Positions 1-6,528 of a DNA stretch of 8,284 nt are shown here, in pieces. The stretch comes from Sphingobacterium sp. UBA1575. GTDB lineage: Bacteria; Bacteroidota; Bacteroidia; Sphingobacteriales; Sphingobacteriaceae. The stretch is taken from contig DCOH01000002.1 in NCBI GenBank assembly GCA_002322865.1, positions 172,214-180,497 on the forward strand, written 5' to 3'. The position numbers and the translations under genes are program-made. The first letter of the stretch is position 1. Every line of letters begins with the position of its first letter. The notes beneath the pieces were generated by a model. It saw nothing but the letters and a program-made list of their open reading frames with translations, was not told the DNA's origin and did no database searches.

Positions 1-77
1 AAAAAAAAAAATTTTTAAAATAAAAAAAAATTTTCTTTCGTTCCTCGCAATGACGCGGGCTTGCAATTACGCAATTC
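1..77. repeat. Intergenic fragment with a dispersed-repeat-like unit and A/T tract
   Basis: Bases 1-34 are purely A/T. Bases 35-60 read on the minus strand contain GTCATTGCGAGGAACGAA preceded by GCCCGC. From memory, CATTGCGAGGAACGAA-type units recur many times between genes in Bacteroidota and some other phyla; only one copy is visible here, so repetition cannot be shown from this window. The element lies just downstream of the thiL stop codon, and on the minus strand it is followed by long T tracts, so it could also help end the nadA-thiL transcript. The GC-rich stem is short (CGC/GCG), which makes a strong intrinsic terminator doubtful. The unit is probably cut by the window edge. Confidence 0.45.
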
Positions 78-1118
78 CTACCCCCTGAAAGCATTCCAGC
101 CTTGGGCGGTAATATCATGCACATTACCCGATTTAGAAATCATCTGGCATCCTGCCGATGCCTCCGTAATATGTCCAATTACTGAAATATCCAGCTGTCC
201 TTTTACCTTCTCATAATCCGATTGTGCAATGGTAAACAACAATTCATAATCCTCACCACCACTCAATGCACAAACTGTAGGATCCAATCCAAATTCCCTT
301 GCCGTTTCATAGGTCATCGGATCAATAGGAATCTTTTCCTCATACAGTTTACAACCTACATTCGAAGCCTTACAGATATGCAAGATCTCCGATGCCAAGC
401 CATCCGAAACATCGATCATCGCATGCGGCTGTATCTCCAGATCCGCCAACAACTGCACAATATCCTTCCTTGCATCCGGCTTCAACTGCCTTTCAATGAT
501 ATAATCCTTTCCTTCCAAATCGGGTTGTATACCAGGATTTTCCAAGAAAATCTGCTTTTCTCTTTCCAATAACTGCAGGCCAACATAAGCTCCTCCTAAA
601 TCCCCAGAAACACAAACCAAATCGCCTTCCTTCGCTCCAGAACGATAAGCAATCTTAGCTTCCTCTGCATAACCTATACTGGTCACCGAAATCACCAATC
701 CCTGCGCCGAAGTAGACGTATCCCCACCAATCAAATCCACATTATAGTTCTGGCAAGCGATCAATGCCCCCTCATAAATCTCCTCCACCGCTTCCAAGGG
801 AAACTTAGAGGATAATCCAATCGAAAAAGTAACCTGTGAAGCCATACCATTCATGGCATAAATATCACTCAGGTTTACCTGTATCGCCTTATATCCCAAA
901 TGTTTAAGTGGAACATACCTTAAATCAAAATGAACATTCTCCAACAAGAGATCTGTAGATACCAAAACCTTCTGATTGGAAAAATCCAATACAGCGGCAT
1001 CATCTCCAACACCTTTGATGGTACTTTTCTGGGTAAGCTGAATATTCTTGGTCAGATGATCGATCAGACCAAATTCACCCATTTCATTCAGATTTGTTTT
1101 TTCAATATTATCGAACAT
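78..1118 (-). CDS. thiL: Thiamine-monophosphate kinase ThiL
   Basis: Cytoplasmic enzyme that phosphorylates thiamine monophosphate with ATP to give thiamine diphosphate, the last step of cofactor synthesis. The 346-residue product has the whole AIR-synthase/ThiL-type motif series: GVGDDAAVL at residues 36-44 (metal and nucleotide binding), STDLLLENVHFD at 54-65, NLSDIYAMNG at 82-91, GGDT at 131-134, SGDLGGAY at 171-178, DVSDGL at 236-241 and SGGEDYELLF at 286-295. Length is normal for the family. The frame stays open 14 codons further upstream into nadA, but the ATG at 1118 is preferred: it gives the MFDN...GEFGLIDHLT start typical of Bacteroidota ThiL and sits one base after the nadA stop (TAATATG junction), so the two genes are probably co-transcribed and translationally coupled. 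There is no clear Shine-Dalgarno. NadA and ThiL share no pathway; the pairing looks like a housekeeping operon. Confidence 0.95.
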   Translation of the reverse strand: MFDNIEKTNLNEMGEFGLIDHLTKNIQLTQKSTIKGVGDDAAVLDFSNQKVLVSTDLLLENVHFDLRYVPLKHLGYKAIQVNLSDIYAMNGMASQVTFSIGLSSKFPLEAVEEIYEGALIACQNYNVDLIGGDTSTSAQGLVISVTSIGYAEEAKIAYRSGAKEGDLVCVSGDLGGAYVGLQLLEREKQIFLENPGIQPDLEGKDYIIERQLKPDARKDIVQLLADLEIQPHAMIDVSDGLASEILHICKASNVGCKLYEEKIPIDPMTYETAREFGLDPTVCALSGGEDYELLFTIAQSDYEKVKGQLDISVIGHITEASAGCQMISKSGNVHDITAQGWNAFRG

Positions 1119-1119
1119 A

Positions 1120-2118
1120 TTATAATCCCAATTTTGCAGAAATATCCAACATCCTTTCAATAGGTCGCTGCGCTCGTTTGATGATATCTTCCGGAAGAAT
1201 GATCTCTGGTTGCTCGTAATACAAGCAATTGTATAATTTCTCCAGGGTATTTAATTTCATATGCGGACAATCATTACAAGCACACATGTTGTTTGGTGGC
1301 GCTGGAATGAACGTCTTAGAAGGAGAGGCCTTCTGCATCTGATGTAGGATACCCGATTCTGTAGCCACGATAAACGTATCTGCTGCATCCTCGATCGTAA
1401 ATTTCAACATCCCTGATGTAGAACCGATATAATCTGCCTGGGCAAGGATATGTTCCTCACATTCTGGATGTGCTATAAACTTCGCATTTGGATATTCTGC
1501 TCGCAATGCATCGATCCTTTCCTGCGAAAAGATCTCATGCACCATACACGCACCGTTCCAAAGCACTAGATCCCTACCCGTTTTCTTCTTCACATAATCG
1601 CCTAGATTACGGTCAGGACCAAAGATGATCTTCTGATCCTCCGGTAAACTTTCCACAATCTGCACCGCATTACTGGAAGTACAAACGATATCGGATAAAG
1701 CCTTCAGCTCAGCCGTACAGTTTACATAGGTGATCACCAAGTGATCCGGATATTTCTCTTTGAATTTTGCAAATAAATGTGGCGGACAACTATCTGATAA
1801 AGAGCATCCTGCCTTTAAATCAGGTAACAATACTTTCTTATTTGGAGAAAGTATCTTCGCTGTTTCTGCCATGAAATGAACACCGGCAAATACAATCACC
1901 TCCGCATCCGTCTTTGCAGCCTGTTGCGATAAGCCCAAACTGTCGCCAATATAATCAGCAAGGTCCTGAATCTCAGATTCCTGATAATAGTGGGCAAGGA
2001 TAACGGCATTCTTCTCTTTCTTTAGCCTATTGATTTCTGCAACCAGATCGATGGTCGGGTCTATCGCCACATCAATATAGCCCTTCGCCTCCAAGTCGTA
2101 TTCAAAAGTTTTATTCAT
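1120..2118 (-). CDS. nadA: Quinolinate synthase NadA
   Basis: Condenses iminoaspartate (made by NadB) with dihydroxyacetone phosphate to quinolinate, using a [4Fe-4S] cluster; cytoplasmic, de novo NAD synthesis. The 332-residue protein has the three-fold pseudo-symmetric NadA features: HYYQ at 43-46, YVNCTAELK around Cys134, GPDRNLG at 167-173, NGACMVH around Cys191, HPEC at 217-220, GSTSGM at 232-237 and a CxCxxCPxM stretch at 279-287. The likely cluster ligands, by family knowledge, are Cys134, Cys191 and one cysteine of the last group (probably Cys284). The frame is open up to 2199, but the ATG at 2118 is chosen: the MNKTFEYDLEAKGY start fits the family, and a promoter-like element at 2164-2171 lies inside the longer version. 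First gene of the minus-strand nadA-thiL unit and divergent from nadB, which supplies its substrate. nadC is not in the window. Confidence 0.96.
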   Translation of the reverse strand: MNKTFEYDLEAKGYIDVAIDPTIDLVAEINRLKKEKNAVILAHYYQESEIQDLADYIGDSLGLSQQAAKTDAEVIVFAGVHFMAETAKILSPNKKVLLPDLKAGCSLSDSCPPHLFAKFKEKYPDHLVITYVNCTAELKALSDIVCTSSNAVQIVESLPEDQKIIFGPDRNLGDYVKKKTGRDLVLWNGACMVHEIFSQERIDALRAEYPNAKFIAHPECEEHILAQADYIGSTSGMLKFTIEDAADTFIVATESGILHQMQKASPSKTFIPAPPNNMCACNDCPHMKLNTLEKLYNCLYYEQPEIILPEDIIKRAQRPIERMLDISAKLGL

Positions 2119-2163
2119 TTGGTTTCGATTAATTGACAAATGTGATTTCATTGATCGATTACA

Positions 2164-2192
2164 CAAAAGTAAACAAAGAAAATGAAACGAAA
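2164..2192 (-). promoter_or_regulatory. Candidate Bacteroidota-type promoter of nadA-thiL
   Basis: On the minus strand 2171-2164 reads TACTTTTG, an exact match to the TAnnTTTG -7 element of the Bacteroidota primary sigma factor. The expected TTTG -33 element is only approximated by TTTC at 2192-2189, with a 17-bp spacer, which is slightly short. Transcription would start near 2157, giving a leader of roughly 40 nucleotides before the nadA ATG at 2118. The position supports the internal nadA start. Confidence 0.45.
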
Positions 2193-2260
2193 TCCACATT
2201 CCTTTTTTTCAATAATTAATAACTCTTTTTTTAAAAGAAGAATCTTGTTGTTTATTAGCA

Positions 2261-2269
2261 TGTGGATAA
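2261..2269 (-). promoter_or_regulatory. DnaA box, perfect TTATCCACA
   Basis: The plus strand reads TGTGGATAA, the exact reverse complement of the high-affinity DnaA box. It is the only perfect box in the gap facing left and is followed by the AT-rich stretch at 2270-2320. Confidence 0.6.
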
Positions 2270-2317
2270 TGGGGATAATTTTAGGATTTTTAATTTTATT
2301 TAATGGATATTCTCTAT

Positions 2318-2337
2318 TTATTCACAAGTTATCCACA
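2318..2337 (+). promoter_or_regulatory. Tandem DnaA-box pair 1
   Basis: TTATTCACA (2318-2326, fits TTWTNCACA) and TTATCCACA (2329-2337, perfect) lie in the same orientation, separated by AG, so their starts are 11 bp apart, about one helical turn. Such close same-face boxes favour cooperative DnaA binding. Confidence 0.6.
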
Positions 2338-2476
2338 GGTATTATAGCCTTATCTCTTGATTTTCAGTCCGCTCATTTTTGACCCTTTATTTTTTCCATA
2401 TTTTTTTGTGAAATGTTTGTTTGTGGGGAATTGTTAATATTACATTCATTTGCTCTTAATATTTTGGTAATAATTG

Positions 2477-2485
2477 TGTGGAAAT
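2477..2485 (-). promoter_or_regulatory. Weak DnaA-box-like site
   Basis: The plus strand TGTGGAAAT is the reverse complement of ATTTCCACA, one mismatch from TTTTCCACA. On its own it would not be notable in AT-rich DNA; it is listed because it lies between the two tandem pairs. Confidence 0.3.
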
Positions 2486-2532
2486 AGATAGCGATGTTGA
2501 TTTTTGAGAAGTTTTCAATTTTATTCCACGAG

Positions 2533-2552
2533 TTATTTACAGGTTTTCCACA
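2533..2552 (+). promoter_or_regulatory. Tandem DnaA-box pair 2
   Basis: TTATTTACA (2533-2541, one mismatch to TTATNCACA) and TTTTCCACA (2544-2552, fits TTWTNCACA) are in the same orientation, separated by GG. This repeats the 11-bp start-to-start geometry of the pair at 2318-2337. An AT-rich stretch (2553-2600) follows before nadB. Confidence 0.5.
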
Positions 2553-2612
2553 TATTTTGTTAATTTGTTGGTTTATTAGGTATTAATAAAGGATATAACA
2601 GTAAACATAGGT

Positions 2613-2621
2613 TGTGGATAG
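2613..2621 (-). promoter_or_regulatory. Near-consensus DnaA box over the nadB start codon
   Basis: The plus strand TGTGGATAG is the reverse complement of CTATCCACA, one mismatch from TTATCCACA. It covers the GTG start of nadB, so DnaA bound here could hinder nadB transcription or initiation complexes; alternatively the match is a by-product of encoding Met-Asp-Arg from GTG GAT AG. Confidence 0.35.
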
Positions 2622-4203
2622 AAAAGTTGATTTTTTAGTCGTAGGATCAGGAATTGCAGGCTTGAGTTTTGCGCTCAAAGCTGCTAAGCTAGGAAAAGTG
2701 CTTATCGTAACGAAAGCCAATGAGGATGAGTCAAATACAAAATATGCGCAGGGTGGGGTAGCCGTCGTAACGGATGAAACCGATAGCTTTGAAAAACATA
2801 TTGAAGATACCCTGATCGCAGGAGATGGTCTATGTGATACCCAGGTTGTGGAAAACGTGGTGAAAGAAGGGCCTGCTCGTATAAATGAGCTGATTGCTTA
2901 CGGTACTTCTTTCGATAAGGAGGATTCCGGCGAATATGATCTGGCCCGTGAAGGTGGTCATTCCATGCATAGAATCCTTCATTATAAGGACATTACCGGT
3001 TATGAGATTGAAAGGGCGCTATTGGATCAGATCCATGCGAATCCTAATATCGAGATATTAACACATTATTTTGCCGTTGATCTGATTACTCAACATCATT
3101 TGGGAATACATGTGGATAAACGTTCTGAAAACATCAATTGCTATGGTATCTACGCGTTAAATACAAAAAGCAAGGTAGTGGAAAAGATTCTTTCAAAGGT
3201 TACCTTGATGGCAACCGGTGGAGCTGGACATGTGTATTCCAGTACAACGAACCCAACGATTGCCACAGGTGATGGTATCGCTATGGTATACCGTGCAAAA
3301 GGAAAAGTACGTAATATGGAGTTTATTCAATTCCATCCAACGGCTTTATATAATCCGAGAGAATATCCCGCATTTTTGATTTCCGAAGCTGTGCGTGGTT
3401 TTGGTGGTATATTGAGACGTGCGAATGGAGAGTCCTTTATGGAGGAATATGATGAACGGGGATCGCTAGCACCGAGGGATATTGTTGCACGTGCTATAGA
3501 TGCCGAAATGAAAAAATCCGGTTTGGATTATGTGTATTTAGATATCACCCATCGATCCAAAGCCGATATTCTTTCACATTTTCCTAATATCTACGAAAAA
3601 TGTCTTTCCGTTGGTCTGGATATGACCAAGGATTTTATTCCGGTTTCTCCTGCTGCGCATTATCTATGCGGTGGTATTATGGTGGATGAATACGGAGCTA
3701 CCAGTATCAAAAGTTTGTATGCATGTGGAGAGTGTTCTTCTACTGGTCTGCATGGAGCCAATCGTTTGGCATCCAACTCTTTATTGGAAGCTGCTGTCTA
3801 TGCGCACCGAATATTTGAAGATGCTAGCAAAATTGTTGGATCTATCGATTATCAGGAAGATATTCCTTCTTGGGATGATTCCAATACCCAATTGAGTAAT
3901 GAGGATATTTTGGTGACCCACAACCTGCGTGAAACTCAAAAGTTGATGAGCGATTATGTGGGAATTGTTCGTTCTGATTTTAGGTTGGAACGTGCGATGC
4001 GTAGATTGGGATTACTCCATGAAGAAACAGAATCATTCTATAAGAACACTAAATTGTCGGTTAAGCTATGTGAGCTTCGGAATGTCATTCAGGTGGCTTA
4101 TTTGGTGGTTAAATCTGCTACGCAGCGGAAAGAGAGTAGGGGATTGCATTACACGACGGATTATCCGCAACATGCTAATATTTTAGAAGATACGATCCTT
4201 TAA
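2614..4203 (+). CDS. nadB: L-aspartate oxidase NadB
   Basis: FAD enzyme that oxidises L-aspartate to iminoaspartate, the first step of de novo NAD synthesis; cytoplasmic, feeding NadA. The 529-residue protein belongs to the succinate dehydrogenase/fumarate reductase flavoprotein fold: FAD dinucleotide motif GSGIAG at 11-16, TKYAQGGVA at 42-50, GGHSMHR at 114-120, EFIQFHPTALY at 236-246 (His241), SLAPRDIVARA at 284-294 (Arg288, likely the catalytic base counterpart of E. coli Arg290), SPAAHYLCGG at 345-354 (His349) and GANRLASNSLLE at 381-392, then a helical C-terminal domain. Length is close to the usual 530-540. The start is GTG: an in-frame TAG at 2608-2610 leaves no upstream choice, and the next in-frame ATG is over 100 codons inside. 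A near-consensus DnaA box overlaps the start codon. It probably shares a transcript with the next gene 9 bases downstream. Confidence 0.96.
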   Translation: MDRKVDFLVVGSGIAGLSFALKAAKLGKVLIVTKANEDESNTKYAQGGVAVVTDETDSFEKHIEDTLIAGDGLCDTQVVENVVKEGPARINELIAYGTSFDKEDSGEYDLAREGGHSMHRILHYKDITGYEIERALLDQIHANPNIEILTHYFAVDLITQHHLGIHVDKRSENINCYGIYALNTKSKVVEKILSKVTLMATGGAGHVYSSTTNPTIATGDGIAMVYRAKGKVRNMEFIQFHPTALYNPREYPAFLISEAVRGFGGILRRANGESFMEEYDERGSLAPRDIVARAIDAEMKKSGLDYVYLDITHRSKADILSHFPNIYEKCLSVGLDMTKDFIPVSPAAHYLCGGIMVDEYGATSIKSLYACGECSSTGLHGANRLASNSLLEAAVYAHRIFEDASKIVGSIDYQEDIPSWDDSNTQLSNEDILVTHNLRETQKLMSDYVGIVRSDFRLERAMRRLGLLHEETESFYKNTKLSVKLCELRNVIQVAYLVVKSATQRKESRGLHYTTDYPQHANILEDTIL

Positions 4204-4212
4204 AACCAATCT

Positions 4213-4731
4213 ATGGCAACTATACTTCATGTAAAAGATAAACAGCCTATTATAGCTGAAAACTGCTTCCTAGCGCCCAATTGTACCATTGTTGGTGATG
4301 TGGAAATTGCAGAACATTGCTCGATCTGGTTCAATGCCGTGATCAGGGGGGATGTGAATTATATCCGCATCGGTAAGTATTCCAATATACAGGATAATGT
4401 GACCATTCATGGAACTTATCTGAAGAATGATACCGATATTGGAAATTATGTGAATATTGGGCATAATGCCATTGTACATGGATGTATCATAGATGATTAT
4501 GTACTCATTGGGATGGGTGCTATCGTCATGGATAAAGCCCATATTCAAAGCAAAGTGATCATTGCTGCTGGGGCGGTGGTATTGGAAAACAGTATCTGTG
4601 AATCGGGATTCTTATACGCTGGTGTTCCTGCTAAAAAAATAAAGCCACTCACCGAGGAGCAGCTCAATCTCTTACAAAAATTACCACATAATTACGTGCT
4701 ATATTCTTCCTGGTTCCAGGAAGAAAAGTAA
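4213..4731 (+). CDS. Gamma carbonic anhydrase-like hexapeptide-repeat protein
   Basis: A 172-residue left-handed beta-helix protein of the gamma carbonic anhydrase family (YrdA/PaaY/CaiE-like), expected to be a cytoplasmic trimer with a metal at each subunit interface. The three metal-binding histidines are visible: His66 in NVTIHG, His84 and His89 in IGHNAIVHGC. Catalytic-site counterparts Arg45 and Asp47 (IRGD) and Gln60-Asp61 (NIQDN) are also present. Hexapeptide-type repeats run from about residue 13 to 125, followed by FLYAGVPAKKIKPLTEEQ and a C-terminal helix. The acidic proton-shuttle loop of the archaeal Cam enzyme appears missing, as in most bacterial homologues, so real carbonic anhydrase activity is not certain; an acyl-CoA-related or merely structural role is possible. 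Nine bases separate it from nadB, so co-transcription is likely, though no pathway link with NAD synthesis is obvious. The ATG lacks a Shine-Dalgarno. Confidence 0.9.
   Translation: MATILHVKDKQPIIAENCFLAPNCTIVGDVEIAEHCSIWFNAVIRGDVNYIRIGKYSNIQDNVTIHGTYLKNDTDIGNYVNIGHNAIVHGCIIDDYVLIGMGAIVMDKAHIQSKVIIAAGAVVLENSICESGFLYAGVPAKKIKPLTEEQLNLLQKLPHNYVLYSSWFQEEK
4704..4725. terminator. Perfect inverted repeat at a convergent gene end; possible bidirectional terminator
   Basis: TTCTTCCTGG (4704-4713) and CCAGGAAGAA (4716-4725) are perfect reverse complements around a TT centre; as RNA this would form a 9-bp stem with a four-base loop. It lies inside the last codons of the carbonic anhydrase-like gene, just before its TAA at 4729, and 50 bases from the end of the convergent lipoprotein gene. 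Only a weak T run (4733-4737) follows on the plus side and none on the minus side, so it is not a textbook intrinsic terminator. The 43-base gap between the two stop codons holds nothing else recognisable. Confidence 0.4.
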
Positions 4732-4774
4732 TATTTTAGATGAGGCCATTGAATAGCTTAGCCGATTGATTTCC

Positions 4775-6451
4775 TTATGGAAAGGCAACTTCAATGGTTT
4801 CATTCTGTTCCCAGTTTGCCCTGATGGTAAACGTCCTATCCAAATACCATATTCTTTCGGCTTGTTTCCGTGCATATACATCCGCCGGATCCCATTTACC
4901 ATTGGCATTGCTGTCCTCGATAATCCGGATACTGTATTTACCTCCAGGAAATTTAATATAGGAAAGCTTGTGATCCGCCGGTAATATTTTCTTATCAAAG
5001 ATCTTATCTTTTTTCTCATCAATGAGTTCGATAATATAACTTTTATCGGTGTCCAATCCATTGAATGTCAGGTTGATATCGCCGTAATTATCGGCTTCGT
5101 TCAACGTGAAACTGGTTTTATTTTCTTTGTTGAATTCATCGAATGGTCCTAAGATGGCTTTTTCCTGTAGAACCAGTTCATAATTCTTATTTGGCCGCCA
5201 ATTGAAACGGATATGATATAGTTCTTTGTCAATAGAATCCTGTTGTAATTGGAAATTTCGCCGCGATACCGAGTCTTCTGTTAGGATGATCTTATTCTTG
5301 TCTACTGATGCAATTGGGGTTTTCGCACTCAATTGGATATGTTTTACCCGATCTACCTTATTCGTGATGTTCAGGATCGGCTGTATGTGCTGATCCACCT
5401 TGATATTTCTGGCTTTCCTAAACTTTAAGGTATCCAATACCTTATTGTTTTCTGACAACTCCACACGTACCGAATCATAATCGATAGACGAAGTATATAT
5501 CCTTAAGGTATCATTTTCTGGACTTAATCGGATAATCTTATCCGCATCCAGATTGGAAGGTTCCAATATCCGCACTGTTGGACTATTGATGCTTCTATTG
5601 AACGTGAACAACATGGAACCATCGGTATCCATCTTTTTGTCCAGATTACGGAAGATTGTCGGATTAGCCTGGGTATATTCCAATTTAATGCCCGTTACAT
5701 TCTGTCGCAATACGATGCTATCATTCTGGAAACCGATCCAATCATCCCCATTGAAGATTTTATCGTTGTTAAGGTCTTTGACTGCATATACCCGGTATGT
5801 ATCTTCCCTGAGGTTATTGAACTTAAAGTTTCCAGATGAATCCACGCTGGTATAATAGGAGGCTTTTTTCTTACCGAAAATAGAGTCTTTGCTGGTTGGG
5901 ATCAAAATCGCTATCACCTCTTTATCCTTGCTCAGATCGAATTCTTTGGTATAGCCATTCATCACCGATCCTTCAATGGTTAATGAATCCAATTTGTCTC
6001 CTGTGGAGAAAACATAGGTATAGTTCATTAAGGGATTGCTCTCGTTGTAATCGACCAAGCCTTTTCCAAAATTGATCGTATAGGTCGTGTTAGCATCCAA
6101 AGAATCAGGTAGGGTAATGATTAGATTCTTCTTCTTGATTTTTGGTTGGATGGAAGTACTGGCATCGGGGGAGAGATTGAACTCGCGCTGCCAATTGGCC
6201 AATTTTATATACTCATCAAATGTGATCACGATTTCCTTATCCTTAAAATTCCGGGTTAGGTTTGCCGGCGACTCATTCAGAATTTTTGGTGGAATGGAAT
6301 CCTTTGGTCCTCCTGTTGGTCTTTGCATGTTCGCACATTGCATAAAACTCAAACTCAGCATAAAAATAAAGCTTAAAAAAGCTATTCTTTGAAATAAGGT
6401 GCTTTTTAATTGATTTGACGAGTTTTTATCTTTTTTTGAATCCTGAGTCAT
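4775..6451 (-). CDS. Ig-like (SbsA/Big_5-type) domain lipoprotein of unknown function
   Basis: A 558-residue predicted exported lipoprotein. It has a long polar N-terminus (residues 1-16), basic Lys16 and Arg22, a hydrophobic segment at about 23-37 and a candidate acylated Cys39 (FMQC, where Gln before the Cys is unusual for a lipobox). The mature start CANMQRPTGGPKDSIPPK resembles a widespread Bacteroidota family annotated as Ig-like domain-containing proteins. Residues about 53-150 (SPANLTRNFKDKEIVITFDEYI to YTYVFSTG) look like an SbsA-type Ig-like domain; residues about 157-225 resemble a carboxypeptidase-regulatory-like beta sandwich. Two Asp/Asn-rich loops, DLNNDKIFNGDD (226-237) and DSNANGKWDPAD (513-524), resemble calcium-binding loops. 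No catalytic motif is seen. It is probably at the outer or inner membrane surface in the periplasm. It follows mnmG by 77 bp with no obvious promoter. The function is unknown to me. Confidence 0.82.
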   Translation of the reverse strand: MTQDSKKDKNSSNQLKSTLFQRIAFLSFIFMLSLSFMQCANMQRPTGGPKDSIPPKILNESPANLTRNFKDKEIVITFDEYIKLANWQREFNLSPDASTSIQPKIKKKNLIITLPDSLDANTTYTINFGKGLVDYNESNPLMNYTYVFSTGDKLDSLTIEGSVMNGYTKEFDLSKDKEVIAILIPTSKDSIFGKKKASYYTSVDSSGNFKFNNLREDTYRVYAVKDLNNDKIFNGDDWIGFQNDSIVLRQNVTGIKLEYTQANPTIFRNLDKKMDTDGSMLFTFNRSINSPTVRILEPSNLDADKIIRLSPENDTLRIYTSSIDYDSVRVELSENNKVLDTLKFRKARNIKVDQHIQPILNITNKVDRVKHIQLSAKTPIASVDKNKIILTEDSVSRRNFQLQQDSIDKELYHIRFNWRPNKNYELVLQEKAILGPFDEFNKENKTSFTLNEADNYGDINLTFNGLDTDKSYIIELIDEKKDKIFDKKILPADHKLSYIKFPGGKYSIRIIEDSNANGKWDPADVYARKQAERIWYLDRTFTIRANWEQNETIEVAFP

Positions 6452-6528
6452 AAATTTTAAAATAATGTCTTAAATCGCTTTATTTTACGTTGATTTATAA
6501 ATATGGTAATATATTGATTTTCAATTAA
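6452..6528. other. Short mnmG-lipoprotein spacer
   Basis: A 77-bp, very AT-rich gap between the mnmG stop and the lipoprotein start, both on the minus strand. A small ATTGA-TTT-TCAAT hairpin at 6514-6526 follows the mnmG stop but is too weak to call a terminator. I found no TAnnTTTG promoter element, so the lipoprotein may be read through from mnmG. Confidence 0.4.

Larger units (their letters stand above)
2119..2613. other. AT-rich nadA-nadB intergenic region; candidate replication origin (oriC)
   Basis: This 495-bp divergent gap is the only long non-coding stretch in the window. Bases 2221-2580 are about 27% GC by hand count, against roughly 39-44% in the genes. It holds nine-base DnaA-box-like sites at 2261-2269 (minus), 2318-2326, 2329-2337, 2533-2541 and 2544-2552 (plus), plus weaker ones at 2477-2485 and 2613-2621 (minus). 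Oligo-A/T stretches at 2199-2255, 2281-2320 and 2553-2600 could serve as unwinding elements. Strand composition of the flanking genes changes here as expected for diverging forks. By established knowledge, DnaA-box clusters next to AT-rich DNA at a skew switch mark bacterial origins. Assigning oriC here is inference; alternatives are a DnaA-titrating cluster or DnaA control of nadA/nadB. I see no convincing TAnnTTTG promoter for nadB and no riboswitch. Confidence 0.55.

Noticed and set aside
222..572. Plus-strand open frames opposite thiL and, similarly, opposite mnmG (7689-8224)
   Set aside because: They are antisense shadows of well-recognised conserved genes; their translations have no recognisable motifs.
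1119..1160. Longer thiL starting at 1160, overlapping nadA
   Set aside because: The 14 extra residues do not look like ThiL and lie in the nadA coding end; the ATG at 1118 fits the family start and the tight operon junction.
2190..2198. AAATCCACA as another DnaA box
   Set aside because: It has two mismatches to TTATCCACA and lies in the nadA promoter region; it is too weak to count.
2119..2199. Longer nadA starting at 2199
   Set aside because: The extension reads as non-conserved residues and contains the TACTTTTG promoter-like element; the ATG at 2118 gives a family-like N-terminus.
2182..2382. A 66-codon plus-strand open frame in the nadA-nadB gap with a hydrophobic middle part
   Set aside because: It arises in AT-rich DNA, covers the DnaA-box pair and overlaps the nadA promoter region. 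It has no recognisable domain or start signal, and its hydrophobicity follows from T-rich codons.
2119..2613. Riboswitch or NAD-responsive operator upstream of nadA or nadB
   Set aside because: I saw no recognisable riboswitch core or known NAD-regulator palindrome; the visible structure is the DnaA-box cluster.
4699..5061. Minus-strand open frame of 120 codons over the end of the lipoprotein gene
   Set aside because: It is an alternative frame of the lipoprotein gene and the carbonic anhydrase-like gene end, with no domain features.
6514..6526. ATTGA-TTT-TCAAT hairpin as the mnmG terminator
   Set aside because: The five-base A/T-rich stem without a T tract is expected by chance in such AT-rich DNA.
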